The notes beneath the pieces were generated by a model. The model worked only from the letters and a program-made list of their open reading frames with translations, did not search any database and was not told where the DNA came from. This document shows positions 1 to 9,427 of a stretch of 64,000 bases of DNA, piece by piece. Within the stretch, counting starts at the first letter, position 1, and every line of letters begins with the position of its first letter. This stretch comes from an uncultured Bacilli bacterium. Lineage in GTDB: Bacteria > Bacillota_I > Bacilli_A > RF39 > UBA660. The DNA lies in assembly GCA_934162425.1 (NCBI GenBank), contig CAKPIS010000002.1, positions 124,001-188,000 of the forward strand, in the 5' to 3' direction. Made by a program: the position numbers and the translations under genes.

Positions 1-1
1 A

Positions 2-205
2 TTAAATGATTGTGAAATGTATGTTACTTTAGAACCATGTTTAATGTGTCAAAAGGCAATAGAACTATCAAGAATAAAAAAGGTGTATTTTAGTACATAT
101 AGAAAAAATGATGATAATAAATTAACATCATATGAAAAATATAATTATTATGAAACCTATACTACTAAAATAATACAAGATTTTTTTAATAATAAAAGAA
201 GGTAA
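2..205 (+). CDS. tadA: tRNA-specific adenosine deaminase, C-terminal part (gene starts before the window)
   Basis: The reading frame is open from base 2 and ends with TAA at 203-205; the 5' end lies outside the window. The visible part contains the second half of the cytidine/deoxycytidylate-deaminase zinc site, TLEPCLMC (the PCxxC motif). The family converts A34 to inosine in tRNA-Arg(ACG). The position immediately upstream of dnaX is the usual one for tadA in Firmicutes, which supports TadA over other deaminases. The catalytic HAE motif is not in the window. Confidence 0.85.
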   Translation, partial: LNDCEMYVTLEPCLMCQKAIELSRIKKVYFSTYRKNDDNKLTSYEKYNYYETYTTKIIQDFFNNKRR

Positions 206-246
206 TGTTATAGCATTATAAGTTGCTATTAGCATTGCTTTTTATT
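204..246 (+). terminator. Probable terminator between tadA and dnaX
   Basis: An imperfect stem pairs AATGTTATAGCA with TGCTATTAGCATT (one bulged T, one G-T pair, 8-nt loop), followed by GCTTTTTATTTT. It begins at the tadA stop codon. Confidence 0.55.
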
Positions 247-267
247 TTAAAATATAACAAAAAATGG

Positions 268-287
268 TATAATGTTAAGAGAAAGGA
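268..287 (+). promoter_or_regulatory. dnaX promoter (extended -10) and ribosome binding site
   Basis: TATAAT at 268-273 is preceded by TGG, making an extended -10; no good -35 is seen. A GAAAGGA ribosome binding site at 281-287 sits 9 bases before the ATG at 297. Because the RBS lies so close to the -10, the 5' UTR would be short. Confidence 0.55.
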
Positions 288-296
288 TGCAACTAT

Positions 297-1919
297 ATGG
301 CTTATCAAACATTATATAGAAAATATAGACCAAAATCATTTGAATTAGTATTTGGTCAAAATACAATAACAAAAACTTTAACAAACATAATAAAAAATAA
401 TAAGCTATCACATGCATATTTATTTACTGGTCCTAGAGGAACTGGTAAAACAAGTTGTGCTAAGCTATTTGCAAAAGCAATAAATTGTCTTAATAATAAT
501 GATGGTGATGCATGTAATGAATGTGCAAATTGTATAACTTATAATGAAAATAGTAATCCTGATATTATCGAAATAGATGCTGCTTCTAATAATGGAGTAG
601 ATGAAATAAGAGAAATTAGAAATAAAGTTAATTTAGTTCCTTCTATATCTAAATACAAAGTATATATAATTGATGAGGTTCACATGTTATCGATAGGAGC
701 ATTTAATGCGTTACTAAAAACATTAGAAGAACCACCAGAATATATAATCTTTATATTAGCAACCACAGAACCACAAAAAATTCCAGCTACTATAATTTCA
801 AGGTGTCAAAGATTTGATTTTAAAAATATATTTCCAGAAGAAATGAAAAAATGTTTAGAAAGAATAGTAAAAGAAGAAAAAATAGAAATAGAAGATGATG
901 CATTAAATGAAATCATATCAAATTCAAATGGTGGAATGAGAGATGCAATAGGAATGCTAGATCAAGCTTTTGCATTTTGTGATAAAAAAATAACAAAAAA
1001 TGATATTGAAGAATTGTATGGAACTATATCTAAAGATGAAATAATACAACTTTTAAATGACATTAAATCAAATAATTATGAAAACATTCTTTTAAAAACG
1101 AATAAATGGTATGAAAATGGTAAAGATTTTATACTATTAACACAAAAAATACTGATTTTTTTGCAAAACGGTATAATAAGTAAAAAGACAAAGAAAAAAT
1201 GCGATAATAATTCACAAATATATTATGATGAAAATACAGATTCATATTTGTACGAATTAATCAATGATTTTTCTGAAATATTATTGAAACTTCAATTAAA
1301 TTTTCAAAAAAAGATAATTTTTGAAATAAATATAATTAAACTAATTGATAAAAATTCTAATAACAATGTTTCACGTGAAACATCAAAAGAAAATGAAAGT
1401 GCTATTAAAGATAATGTTTCACGTGAAACATTACAAGATGAAAATATAAACTTAACAAATAAAATACATGAATTAAATTTAATTAGAATAAATAATATTA
1501 TTTTAAAGTCAAAAAAAGAAGAATTGTTGTACGTGGATGATAAATGGAAAAAATTAAATGAATATTTATTGAATGAAAACTACAAAAAAATTATAAGCAT
1601 GTTATTAAATGGAAAACCAGTTGCAGCTTCAGAAGAAGGAATAATTGTTAGTATTCAAACCAAACTTTTAGCAAAAAAACTGACTGAAAATTATGATATA
1701 GTTAAAAAAATACTAAATGAGTTATTTTTAAAAAAATATAAGGTAGTTTTTGTTAGCGAAGAATGGTGGCAGGAACAAAGACCAATATTTGTTGAAAAAA
1801 TGAGAAATAAAAAAATGAATTATTTAAAAGAAAATGATATAATAAATGAGATAAAAAAAGAAACAGAAAAAAAATCTGTTAATCAATTTGATGAGTTAAT
1901 AGAAATGGAGGCAAAATAA
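297..1919 (+). CDS. dnaX: DNA polymerase III subunit gamma/tau
   Basis: This is the clamp-loader ATPase that loads the beta clamp and organises the replisome. The N-terminus has the DnaX start (MAYQTLYRKYRP), a Walker A GPRGTGKT near residue 45, a four-Cys zinc module (CLNNN...CNECANC), a Walker B IIDEVHM and a sensor-1 region. At 540 residues it is typical for the family. The C-terminal third is a Lys/Asn-rich tau-like tail. That tail contains two copies of the peptide NVSRET, 16 codons apart, each encoded by a perfect parS site. ybaB follows after one base and recR after that, the classic dnaX-ybaB-recR operon. Confidence 0.97.
   Translation: MAYQTLYRKYRPKSFELVFGQNTITKTLTNIIKNNKLSHAYLFTGPRGTGKTSCAKLFAKAINCLNNNDGDACNECANCITYNENSNPDIIEIDAASNNGVDEIREIRNKVNLVPSISKYKVYIIDEVHMLSIGAFNALLKTLEEPPEYIIFILATTEPQKIPATIISRCQRFDFKNIFPEEMKKCLERIVKEEKIEIEDDALNEIISNSNGGMRDAIGMLDQAFAFCDKKITKNDIEELYGTISKDEIIQLLNDIKSNNYENILLKTNKWYENGKDFILLTQKILIFLQNGIISKKTKKKCDNNSQIYYDENTDSYLYELINDFSEILLKLQLNFQKKIIFEINIIKLIDKNSNNNVSRETSKENESAIKDNVSRETLQDENINLTNKIHELNLIRINNIILKSKKEELLYVDDKWKKLNEYLLNENYKKIISMLLNGKPVAASEEGIIVSIQTKLLAKKLTENYDIVKKILNELFLKKYKVVFVSEEWWQEQRPIFVEKMRNKKMNYLKENDIINEIKKETEKKSVNQFDELIEMEAK
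1367..1382 (+). promoter_or_regulatory. parS: parS centromere-like site 1, inside dnaX
   Basis: The 16-mer TGTTTCACGTGAAACA is a perfect palindrome and agrees with the ParB/Spo0J binding consensus TGTTNCACGTGAAACA known from B. subtilis and most bacteria. It lies in the linker between the conserved ATPase region and the C-terminus of DnaX. Known role of such sites: loading ParB and SMC near the origin for chromosome segregation. Confidence 0.9.
1415..1430 (+). promoter_or_regulatory. parS: parS centromere-like site 2, inside dnaX
   Basis: This is a second identical 16-mer, TGTTTCACGTGAAACA, starting exactly 48 bp after the first, so the same peptide NVSRET is encoded in the same frame. Two perfect copies this close cannot reasonably be chance. 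Confidence 0.9.
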
Positions 1920-1920
1920 T

Positions 1921-2220
1921 ATGAATTATCAATCATTACTAAAACAAGCACAGTCAATGCAAAAGAAGATGATGAAAACAAAATCTAAAATAGATTCTAC
2001 AATTTTTGAAGGAAAATCAGAATTAGTTACCGTAAATATTAATGGTAAAAGAGAAGTAATATCAGTTAAAATAAAAGAAGATACTGACCTAAATAACGAT
2101 GATAAAGAAATACTAGAAGATATGATTATGATTGCTGTTAATGATGCATTACATAAAATAGATAAGGAAATAGAAACAAAACTTGGAAGTCAAGCTGGCG
2201 GATTAAGTGGACTTTTCTAA
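1921..2220 (+). CDS. ybaB: YbaB/EbfC family nucleoid-associated protein
   Basis: This 99-residue protein has the family pattern: a long N-terminal helix (SLLKQAQSMQKKMMKT), a central beta sheet with VTVNINGKREVISVKI, and a Gly-rich end (GSQAGGLSGLF). Family members form dimers that bind DNA. It starts one base after the dnaX stop and precedes recR, the standard arrangement, so it is almost certainly co-transcribed with both. Confidence 0.93.
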   Translation: MNYQSLLKQAQSMQKKMMKTKSKIDSTIFEGKSELVTVNINGKREVISVKIKEDTDLNNDDKEILEDMIMIAVNDALHKIDKEIETKLGSQAGGLSGLF

Positions 2221-2232
2221 AATAAGATATAA

Positions 2233-2832
2233 ATGGGATATCCAAAAACATTAGAAAATTTAATAGAATCATTAAAACTGCTACCTGGGGTTGGACAAAA
2301 AACAGCCGAAAGGTATGCTTTTTCTATGATTAAGCTAAATGAAGATAAATTATTAAGCTTAAGTGCAGCAATAAAAAATATAAATGATCAAATTACCACA
2401 TGCCCTAATTGTGGATGTTTATGTGAAACAAACAAATGTTTGAATTGTTCTGATGATAACAAAAATATAGATATAATATGTGTTGTGGAAAATCAAAAAA
2501 ATGTGTTTGTGTTTGAAAAATTAGGACTTTATGGTATTAAATATCATGTTTTAGGTGGATTAATATCGCCTATGGATGGTATCAATCCAGAAGATATTAC
2601 AATAAATAAATTATTAAATAGAATAGAAGAGGAAAAAATAAAAGAAATAATTTTAGCCTTAAGACCAGGAATAGAAGGTACTACTACATCATTATATATA
2701 ACGAAATTATTAAAAGAAAAAAATGTTAAGGTAACTCAGATAGCACAAGGTGTTCCAATAGGAACAGATATGGAATATTTGGATAATTTAACATTAGAAA
2801 TGGCATTAGAAAACCGTAGTGAAATAGCATAA
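2233..2832 (+). CDS. recR: Recombination mediator protein RecR
   Basis: RecR works with RecO/RecF to load RecA at gaps. The 199-residue length is standard. Visible in order are the helix-hairpin-helix (LLPGVGQKTAERYAF), a C4 zinc finger (CPNCGCLC...CLNC), a Toprim domain (ICVVENQKNVFVFEKLGLYGIKYHVLGG) and the C-terminal region (VTQIAQGVPIGTDMEYLD). No clear Shine-Dalgarno precedes the ATG, but the N-terminus aligns with family starts; translation may be coupled to ybaB 12 bases upstream. Confidence 0.96.
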   Translation: MGYPKTLENLIESLKLLPGVGQKTAERYAFSMIKLNEDKLLSLSAAIKNINDQITTCPNCGCLCETNKCLNCSDDNKNIDIICVVENQKNVFVFEKLGLYGIKYHVLGGLISPMDGINPEDITINKLLNRIEEEKIKEIILALRPGIEGTTTSLYITKLLKEKNVKVTQIAQGVPIGTDMEYLDNLTLEMALENRSEIA

Positions 2833-2871
2833 AAATATTTTTAAATTCATATTTTCTAATAGAGGTGAAAT

Positions 2872-3060
2872 ATGTTAAAAATATTGTTAAAAATCGTAAG
2901 AAAATTTATTATAGGAATAATTTTATTATTTGGTTATAATATTTTTCTTTCATCATTAAATTTATTAATACCAATAAACGTAATAACAATTTTAGTGGCT
3001 AGTTTATTTGATGTGCCTGGTGTAATTGGATTAGCACTTTTTTTACTTTTTAATTTTTAA
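2872..3060 (+). CDS. bofA: BofA-family small membrane protein (pro-sigma-K processing inhibitor family)
   Basis: This 62-residue protein is almost wholly hydrophobic, with two membrane segments and the BofA-like stretch NLLIPINVITILVASLFDVPGVIGLALFL. In B. subtilis, BofA holds the SpoIVFB protease inactive in the mother cell during sporulation. Its place right after recR is the conserved bofA position. An AGAGGTGAA ribosome binding site precedes the ATG. I infer function from family and position only; some BofA-family proteins occur in non-sporulating species. Confidence 0.75.
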   Translation: MLKILLKIVRKFIIGIILLFGYNIFLSSLNLLIPINVITILVASLFDVPGVIGLALFLLFNF

Positions 3061-3074
3061 ATGGAGTTAAAACA

Positions 3075-3995
3075 ATGGAAGAAATAATAAAAAATCAACC
3101 AATATTAAACAAATTACTTAATAACATTAAAAATGGTGGAAAAATAACACAGTCATATTTATTATCTGGAGACGATAAAAAGAAATTAGAAGATGTATCC
3201 ATTTTACTTTCGAAGGTTTTACTTTGTGAAAATAAATATGAATCAAATTGTACTAAATGTAATGTTTGCAGACAAATAGATAGTGAAAACTACAATGAAT
3301 TAATTAAAATAAAACCAGTAAATGATACAATAAAAAAAGAAGAGATTATTAAGCTAAAAGAGAGATTTAAAACAGAATCATTAGAAGGAAAATATCAAAT
3401 TTATATAATATATGATGTAGATTTATTAAATCAATCTGCAGCTAATTCTTTGCTTAAATTTTTAGAAGAACCTGATAGTAATAATATAGCAATATTTACG
3501 ACTACCAATTTAAATTCTGTTATAGGTACTATTATATCAAGGTGTCAGATTATAAAATTAAATGCTGATTCCTCATCTTTAAATGAAGAATTGGTTAAAG
3601 ATATGAGTATGCTAGACGATGATAATATTAAATTAGTAATAGAATACTTTTTTGATTTAGAAAATAATAGTTGCAAGGCTTTAACAAATCTAAAAGAAAA
3701 ATTCTTAAGCGTATTTAATACAAAGGAATTGGTAAAATCAGCATTATATGTACTTGTACTCTTATATAAAGATATGTTAAATTATAAGATATTTAATAAG
3801 TTATATTATTTTAAAAATGAAACAGGAATTATTAATATTTCAAATAAAAATAGTAAAAAAAGTATAATAAAAAAGATGTCATTAGTTTTAGAAAATTTAG
3901 AAAAATTAAAGTATAATGTTAATATGACATTATTTATGACAAATTTAGTAATAGAAATAGGAGATAGTGATAATGGTAAAGGTAGTAGGAATTAG
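3075..3995 (+). CDS. holB: DNA polymerase III subunit delta'
   Basis: This is the clamp-loader subunit paired with DnaX. The 306-residue protein resembles the DnaX N-terminus but has no Walker A lysine loop (LLSGDDKKKLED), as expected for the ATP-inactive delta' subunit. It has a cysteine cluster (CENKYESNCTKCNVC) and the NSLLKFLEEPDSNNIAIFTTT segment followed by IISRCQ. Its last 23 bases overlap the next gene, ricT, the same order as holB-yaaT in B. subtilis. Confidence 0.9.
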   Translation: MEEIIKNQPILNKLLNNIKNGGKITQSYLLSGDDKKKLEDVSILLSKVLLCENKYESNCTKCNVCRQIDSENYNELIKIKPVNDTIKKEEIIKLKERFKTESLEGKYQIYIIYDVDLLNQSAANSLLKFLEEPDSNNIAIFTTTNLNSVIGTIISRCQIIKLNADSSSLNEELVKDMSMLDDDNIKLVIEYFFDLENNSCKALTNLKEKFLSVFNTKELVKSALYVLVLLYKDMLNYKIFNKLYYFKNETGIINISNKNSKKSIIKKMSLVLENLEKLKYNVNMTLFMTNLVIEIGDSDNGKGSRN

Positions 3996-4773
3996 TTTTT
4001 CACCAGGTGGAAGAATTTATTATTTTTCACCAGGAAAAAACAGAATAAAAAAAGAAGAACATGCTATTGTTGAAACAGAAAGAGGTCTTCAAATTGGACA
4101 AGCTCAAACTGATATAATAGATATAGAAGAAGATAAAGTATTTATGCCTCTTAAAGATGTTATTAGAGTAGCTACAAAAAAAGATATAGAAATAAATAAT
4201 AAAAACCTTATCGATGCAAATAAAGCATTAGAGTTTGCTAAAAAGTTAGTTGAAAAAGAAAATATGGATATGAAGCTATTTGAAGCTACGTATACCTTTG
4301 ATAGAAAAAAATTAATTTTTAAATTTATTGCAGATGAAAGAGTTGATTTTAGAGAATTAGCAAAGCTTTTAGCTTCCAAATATAAAACTAGAATAGAATT
4401 AAGACAAATAGGTGTTAGAGATAAAGCAAAGGAAATAGGTGGATTAGGTCCTTGTGGAAGACCACTATGTTGTAGTGAATTTTTAACAAACTTTAACAGT
4501 GTCTCTATAAATATGGCTAAAAATCAAGGAATAGCTCTTAATCCTACAAAAATTAATGGAGCTTGTGGCAGATTGCTTTGTTGTCTTGGATATGAGGATT
4601 CTACATATACAGAGTATAAAAAAGAACTTCCCAAAATAGGACAATTTATTGAAAAAAATGGATATGAGGGAAGAGTAACAGAATTAGATGTACTAAATAA
4701 ATCATATAAAATAAAAGATGATGAAGAAAATGAACATATAATAGTGGTAGAGGACAATGGAAGTAGTAAATGA
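3973..4773 (+). CDS. ricT: PSP1 domain protein RicT (YaaT)
   Basis: RicT forms the Y-complex (RicA, RicF, RicT) that carries Fe-S clusters, influences RNase Y-dependent mRNA maturation and supports sporulation and competence in B. subtilis. The PSP1 core is visible, with its paired cysteine motifs GPCGRPLCC and GACGRLLCC, the likely cluster ligands. I chose ATG 3973 because TAGGAGAT at 3957-3964 lies about 8 bases upstream. Length is 266 residues. The stop is TGA and overlaps the next gene. Confidence 0.92.
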   Translation: MVKVVGISFSPGGRIYYFSPGKNRIKKEEHAIVETERGLQIGQAQTDIIDIEEDKVFMPLKDVIRVATKKDIEINNKNLIDANKALEFAKKLVEKENMDMKLFEATYTFDRKKLIFKFIADERVDFRELAKLLASKYKTRIELRQIGVRDKAKEIGGLGPCGRPLCCSEFLTNFNSVSINMAKNQGIALNPTKINGACGRLLCCLGYEDSTYTEYKKELPKIGQFIEKNGYEGRVTELDVLNKSYKIKDDEENEHIIVVEDNGSSK

Positions 4774-5479
4774 TTTATTAAACTATGATAATATTAAAAT
4801 AGTTCAAAATTCAGATTGGTTTAGTTTTTCTTTAGATTCAGTATTATTAGCTAATTTTGTACATGTTAATAATAAAATGAGGATAATGGATTTTTGCTGT
4901 GGTAACGCACCAATCCCACTTATTTTAAGTACTAAGACAAATTCAAAAATTACTGGTGTAGAAATTCAAAAAGAAGTATTTTCTCTAGCTATTAAAAGTG
5001 TTAGACTTAATAACAAAGAAAAACAAATAGAAATAATAAATGAAGATGTTAAAAATTTACATAATATATATGAAACAGATTCATTTGATCTAATTACCTG
5101 CAATCCACCATATTTTAAATATAAGAATAGTAGTAATATAAATAATAACAATACTAAAGCTTTAGCAAGGCATGAATTGTCACTTACTTTAGAAGATGTA
5201 TTTAAAACTGCTAAAAAAATATTGAAAAATAATGGTAAATTGGCAATGGTACATAGAACTGAAAGATTAATAGATATTATATGTTTGATGAGAAAATATA
5301 ATTTAGAACCTAAAAGAATAAGATTTATACAACCGTTTTCTAATTCAAATTCCAATCTAGTTTTAATAGAAGCATCTAAAAATGGCAATGCAGGACTAAA
5401 AATAGAAAGTAATTTAATAGTACATGATGAAAATAATAATTATACAGAAGAAGTACTAGAAATATTTAATAATAATTAG
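4757..5479 (+). CDS. trmN6: tRNA1(Val) adenine-N6 methyltransferase-like protein (YabB/TrmN6)
   Basis: This 240-residue SAM-dependent methyltransferase has motif I in the form IMDFCCGNAPIPLIL and the N6-adenine catalytic motif NPPY (LITCNPPYFKY). It begins with the TrmN6-like substrate-side segment DSVLLANFV. The family methylates A37 of tRNA-Val, although specificity cannot be read from sequence. It overlaps the ricT end by 17 bases and sits where yabB lies in B. subtilis. Confidence 0.82.
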   Translation: MEVVNDLLNYDNIKIVQNSDWFSFSLDSVLLANFVHVNNKMRIMDFCCGNAPIPLILSTKTNSKITGVEIQKEVFSLAIKSVRLNNKEKQIEIINEDVKNLHNIYETDSFDLITCNPPYFKYKNSSNINNNNTKALARHELSLTLEDVFKTAKKILKNNGKLAMVHRTERLIDIICLMRKYNLEPKRIRFIQPFSNSNSNLVLIEASKNGNAGLKIESNLIVHDENNNYTEEVLEIFNNN

Positions 5480-5490
5480 TGGAGGAGTAT

Positions 5491-6066
5491 ATGAAGATAA
5501 AATTAGTGGTTGGACTAGGTAATCCAGGTAAACAATATGAAAATACAAGACATAACATGGGATTTAAAACTCTTGATATAATTGCACAAAAATTAGAAGT
5601 GTATAAATGGAAAGAAAGAGATGGGGCTTTATATTTTGATAGTTTTTATGATATGTGTAGAGTTATATTTTTAAAGCCTCAAGAATTTATTAATTTATCA
5701 GGTGATTCAGTTAAAAGATTTGTTGATTTTTTTGATATAAAAATAGATGATATAGTAGTTATTAGTGATGATTTGGATTTACCTATAGGAAGTATAAAAT
5801 TAAAGGAAAAGGGTTCATCTGGTGGGCATAATGGTTTAAAAAACATAGAAGCAAGATTAGGGACAAACGAATATAAGAGAATAAAAATAGGTATATCAAA
5901 TGATAAAGATATGGATACTAAAGACTATGTTTTAGGAAAACTATCTCAAAAAGAAAAGAAAGCTTTAGAACCAGTTCTAGAAAAAGCAGCTAACGCAGCT
6001 TTAGAATCTATTTCACATCCATTTCAAGAATTAATGAGCAAATATAATACCAAAATAAAAAATTAG
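5491..6066 (+). CDS. pth: Peptidyl-tRNA hydrolase
   Basis: Pth releases peptides from prematurely dropped peptidyl-tRNA. The 191-residue protein starts KLVVGLGNPGKQYENTRHN, containing the catalytic His and the N/R around it, and has the DDLDLPIGSIKLKEKGSSGGHNGL segment. The start is ATG 5491, three bases after a GGAGGAG ribosome binding site at 5481-5487. It lies 12 bases upstream of mfd, as in B. subtilis spoVC-mfd. Confidence 0.96.
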   Translation: MKIKLVVGLGNPGKQYENTRHNMGFKTLDIIAQKLEVYKWKERDGALYFDSFYDMCRVIFLKPQEFINLSGDSVKRFVDFFDIKIDDIVVISDDLDLPIGSIKLKEKGSSGGHNGLKNIEARLGTNEYKRIKIGISNDKDMDTKDYVLGKLSQKEKKALEPVLEKAANAALESISHPFQELMSKYNTKIKN

Positions 6067-6078
6067 AAATAGGTGATT

Positions 6079-9000
6079 ATGTTGTTTAATGATATTTTTA
6101 AACATAAAATATTAAATACAAATGATAATGTTACTGTATTAGGATTAAATAAAGAAATTCAAGCAAGTTATGTTTGGAATCTTTTTTGTGTTGCAAATAA
6201 AAATATACTTATAGTTACAAATACCTTATACGAAGCTAATTACTTGTACAAAATGCTTGGATTATATGATGAAGAAAAAGTATTTTTATTTCCAATGGAT
6301 GATTTTTTAGTTAGTGAAGCAATCGCTATTTCACCTGATTTAATGCTTAAAAGAATAGAAGTATTAAACGAATTATCAAGTAATGAAACACCCAGAATAG
6401 TTATCACAAATCTTATGGGATATTTGAGATTTTTACCTGATAAAAATTTATGGAAGACACTAAACATAGATTTAGAAAAAAATAAGTTAATAAATAGAGA
6501 TGAACTAATAAAAAAATTAAATATTATAGGATACAAAAAAGATAGTATTGTAACTAAAACAGGTGAATATGCAAATAGAGGTTATATATTAGATATATTT
6601 CCATATGGTTTAGATAATCCTGTTAGAATAGAGTTTTTTGACAACGAAATAGATAGCATACGTGAATTTAATCCATCTACGCAGTTATCACTAGAATCCA
6701 TAGACCATGTTAAAATATTACCATTTACTGAATTTATAAATGAAAAACAAATAGAAGATATTCCAAATAGACAAAGTCTTTTGCCTAGAGTTGTTAATAA
6801 AATAAGTTCAATTAATGATTATTTAAATGATAACTTTACCATATATTTAGATTTAGATGATATAAAAATGTCTTATAAAAATATATTAAATGAAGTAGTA
6901 GAATTTAAAGAAACTGATTCATTTAAAATTAATAAATATATGCATGATTTAAATAGTTTAGTTTCAAGTAAATATATAAATATTTTAAAACTAGATAACT
7001 ATGATAAAAAGTATGATAACTTAGAAATATATAATTCTAGAACAATAGAAAATTTTAATGGTAATTATGAGAGAATTAATAGTTTTTTAATGAAAATGCT
7101 TAAAGAAAAGAAAAAAGTAATAGTTTGTTTAACTGATAAGCATATAATTTCTGATTTTATAAGTAAGACACCTATTAAAACAGTGATTACATCATTAAAT
7201 GATATAAAAGATGATACTATAAATATTGTAAGTGATAACATACCAAATGGTTTTATATTAAATGATATAGTTTGTCTTACTAAAAATGAATTATATAAAT
7301 TAAATTATGTAATTAATTATAGAAGTAAATTTAGATATGGTGCAAAAATAAGAGATATTAATAAACTTAAAGTAGGTGATTATGTAGTTCATGCAAGTCA
7401 TGGTATAGGTAGATATCTTGGAATTGTTACTTTAACTGTAAAAGGTCTAAAAAAAGACTTTCTTCATCTTGAGTATAAAGATGGTGATAAACTATATATT
7501 CCTGCTTCTAAAATAGAATATATTAGTAAATATTCATCTAATGAAGGGGCTAAACCAAGACTTAATAAATTAGGTGGAACTGATTGGGCAAAGCAAAAGG
7601 CAAGAGTAAAAGGTAAAGTTAAAGATATAGCAGCTGAACTTCTTAGTACTTCTGCTAAAAGAAAATTAGTTAAGGGATTTGCTTTTTTTGCTGATGATGA
7701 AGAACAAATAATGTTTGAAAATAAATTTCCATATGATGAAACAAAAGATCAATTAAAAGCTATTGGTGAAATAAAAGAAGATATGGAGCAGCCACATCCT
7801 ATGGATAGGTTGTTATGTGGTGATGTAGGTTATGGTAAAACAGAAGTTGCATTTAGAGCTATTTTTAAAGCTATAAAATCAGGCAAACAAGTAGCTTTTT
7901 TATGTCCGACTACAATATTATCAAAACAGCATTATGATAACGCTATGGAGAGATTTGAGGGGTTTGGCGTTAATATAAGAATGCTAAATAGATTCGTAAG
8001 TCCAAAACAAAAAGAAATAATTTTAGAAGAATTAAAATCTGGTAAGATAGACTTAATAATTGGTACACACAGATTATTAAGTAAGGATATAGTTTATAAA
8101 GATTTAGGATTATTAGTAGTTGATGAAGAGCAAAGATTTGGAGTTACTCATAAAGAAAAGATAAAAGAGTATAAAGAAAATATAGATGTTTTAACTCTTT
8201 CTGCAACACCTATACCTAGAACTCTTCAAATGTCTCTTACTGGTGTTAGAGGTCTTTCTTTAATAGAAACACCACCAGCCTTTAGATATCCTATACAAAC
8301 TTATGTATTAAAAGAAAATGATCAAATAATAAAAGATGCAATATATAAAGAACTTGCACGAGATGGACAAGTGTTTTTACTATATAATAAAGTTTATGAT
8401 ATAGAAAATCAGGTTATTAGAATAAAAAAACTTGTACCAGAAGCTAAAATAACTTATATACATGGAAGAATGAATAAAGAACAAATAGAAAAAACAATGG
8501 AAAGCTTTGTTAATGGAGAATATAATCTTCTTATTTGTACTACAATAATAGAAACTGGAATAGATATAGAAAATGCCAATACTTTAATAGTTTTAGATGC
8601 AGATCATTTTGGACTTAGTCAGTTATACCAAATAAGAGGAAGAATAGGAAGAGGAAAATTAATTGCATATGCTTATTTAATGTATAAAAGTAATAAAGAG
8701 TTAAATGATATAGCAGTTAAAAGATTAGATGCTATAAAGGAATTTACAGAGCTTGGTAGTGGTTATGCACTAGCAGTACGTGATTTAGCAATAAGAGGCG
8801 CTGGGGATATATTAGGTTCAGAGCAATCCGGATTTATAGATACAATTGGTTATGATATGTATTTAAAAATTTTAAATGAAGAAGTAGAAAGATTAAAAAA
8901 TAATGGTACTTATGAAGAAGAGGAAGAAGAAAAAGAAATAGATGAAAAACCATTTATAGAAGTAGCAACTCATATTAGTGATAAATATGCTGATAGTGAA

Positions 9001-9384
9001 GATTTAAAAATAGAAATTCATAAAAAAATAAATACAATAAGTAATTACGATTCATTTGTTAAGATAAAAGATGAATTAACTGATAGATTTGGAGTATTAG
9101 ATGAAGAGATAGTTATATATATGTTAGAAGAATTATTTCAAAGTAATGCTAAGAAAAAGGGAATATTTAAAGTAGACCAAACAAATAGAGAAATAACCGT
9201 TTACTTTACAAGTGAAGTGTCTAAAAGACAAGATGGCTCTAATTTATTAGTATCGTTATTTAAAATAAATCCTAATTTTTCTGTTAAATATATTAATAGT
9301 ATTTTAAGAATATCACTTAATATTACAGGTATTGATAAACACTTTGTATATTATTTAGTTAAAATGCTTGATGTAATTGAATAA
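6079..9384 (+). CDS. mfd: Transcription-repair coupling factor
   Basis: Mfd removes RNA polymerase stalled at lesions and recruits UvrA. The roughly 1100-residue length is normal for the family. Visible are the UvrB-like N-terminal module, a CarD-like RNAP-interaction domain (KVGDYVVHASHGIGRYLGI), a RecG-like helicase core with GDVGYGKTEVA and VVDEEQRFG, the SATPIPRTLQMSLTG motif, and a TRCF C-terminal domain. AGGTGAT at 6071-6077 precedes ATG 6079; TTG 6082 is an alternative with better spacing. Confidence 0.96.
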   Translation: MLFNDIFKHKILNTNDNVTVLGLNKEIQASYVWNLFCVANKNILIVTNTLYEANYLYKMLGLYDEEKVFLFPMDDFLVSEAIAISPDLMLKRIEVLNELSSNETPRIVITNLMGYLRFLPDKNLWKTLNIDLEKNKLINRDELIKKLNIIGYKKDSIVTKTGEYANRGYILDIFPYGLDNPVRIEFFDNEIDSIREFNPSTQLSLESIDHVKILPFTEFINEKQIEDIPNRQSLLPRVVNKISSINDYLNDNFTIYLDLDDIKMSYKNILNEVVEFKETDSFKINKYMHDLNSLVSSKYINILKLDNYDKKYDNLEIYNSRTIENFNGNYERINSFLMKMLKEKKKVIVCLTDKHIISDFISKTPIKTVITSLNDIKDDTINIVSDNIPNGFILNDIVCLTKNELYKLNYVINYRSKFRYGAKIRDINKLKVGDYVVHASHGIGRYLGIVTLTVKGLKKDFLHLEYKDGDKLYIPASKIEYISKYSSNEGAKPRLNKLGGTDWAKQKARVKGKVKDIAAELLSTSAKRKLVKGFAFFADDEEQIMFENKFPYDETKDQLKAIGEIKEDMEQPHPMDRLLCGDVGYGKTEVAFRAIFKAIKSGKQVAFLCPTTILSKQHYDNAMERFEGFGVNIRMLNRFVSPKQKEIILEELKSGKIDLIIGTHRLLSKDIVYKDLGLLVVDEEQRFGVTHKEKIKEYKENIDVLTLSATPIPRTLQMSLTGVRGLSLIETPPAFRYPIQTYVLKENDQIIKDAIYKELARDGQVFLLYNKVYDIENQVIRIKKLVPEAKITYIHGRMNKEQIEKTMESFVNGEYNLLICTTIIETGIDIENANTLIVLDADHFGLSQLYQIRGRIGRGKLIAYAYLMYKSNKELNDIAVKRLDAIKEFTELGSGYALAVRDLAIRGAGDILGSEQSGFIDTIGYDMYLKILNEEVERLKNNGTYEEEEEEKEIDEKPFIEVATHISDKYADSEDLKIEIHKKINTISNYDSFVKIKDELTDRFGVLDEEIVIYMLEELFQSNAKKKGIFKVDQTNREITVYFTSEVSKRQDGSNLLVSLFKINPNFSVKYINSILRISLNITGIDKHFVYYLVKMLDVIE

Positions 9385-9427
9385 ATTGTTAATTTTTATA
9401 CATTCTAAAAAAGAAGGGAAGAAATGT

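Noticed and set aside
206..296. Possible SRP (scRNA) gene between tadA and dnaX, a common location
   Set aside because: The gap is only 91 bases, contains a terminator and promoter, and lacks the SRP Alu/S-domain signature sequences.
4104..4379. Open frame on the minus strand inside ricT
   Set aside because: It is antisense to a clear conserved gene, has no ribosome binding site and no recognisable protein character; the same applies to the other minus-strand frames inside mfd, rpoB, rplJ/rplL, prfA, prmC, fba, murA and tuf.
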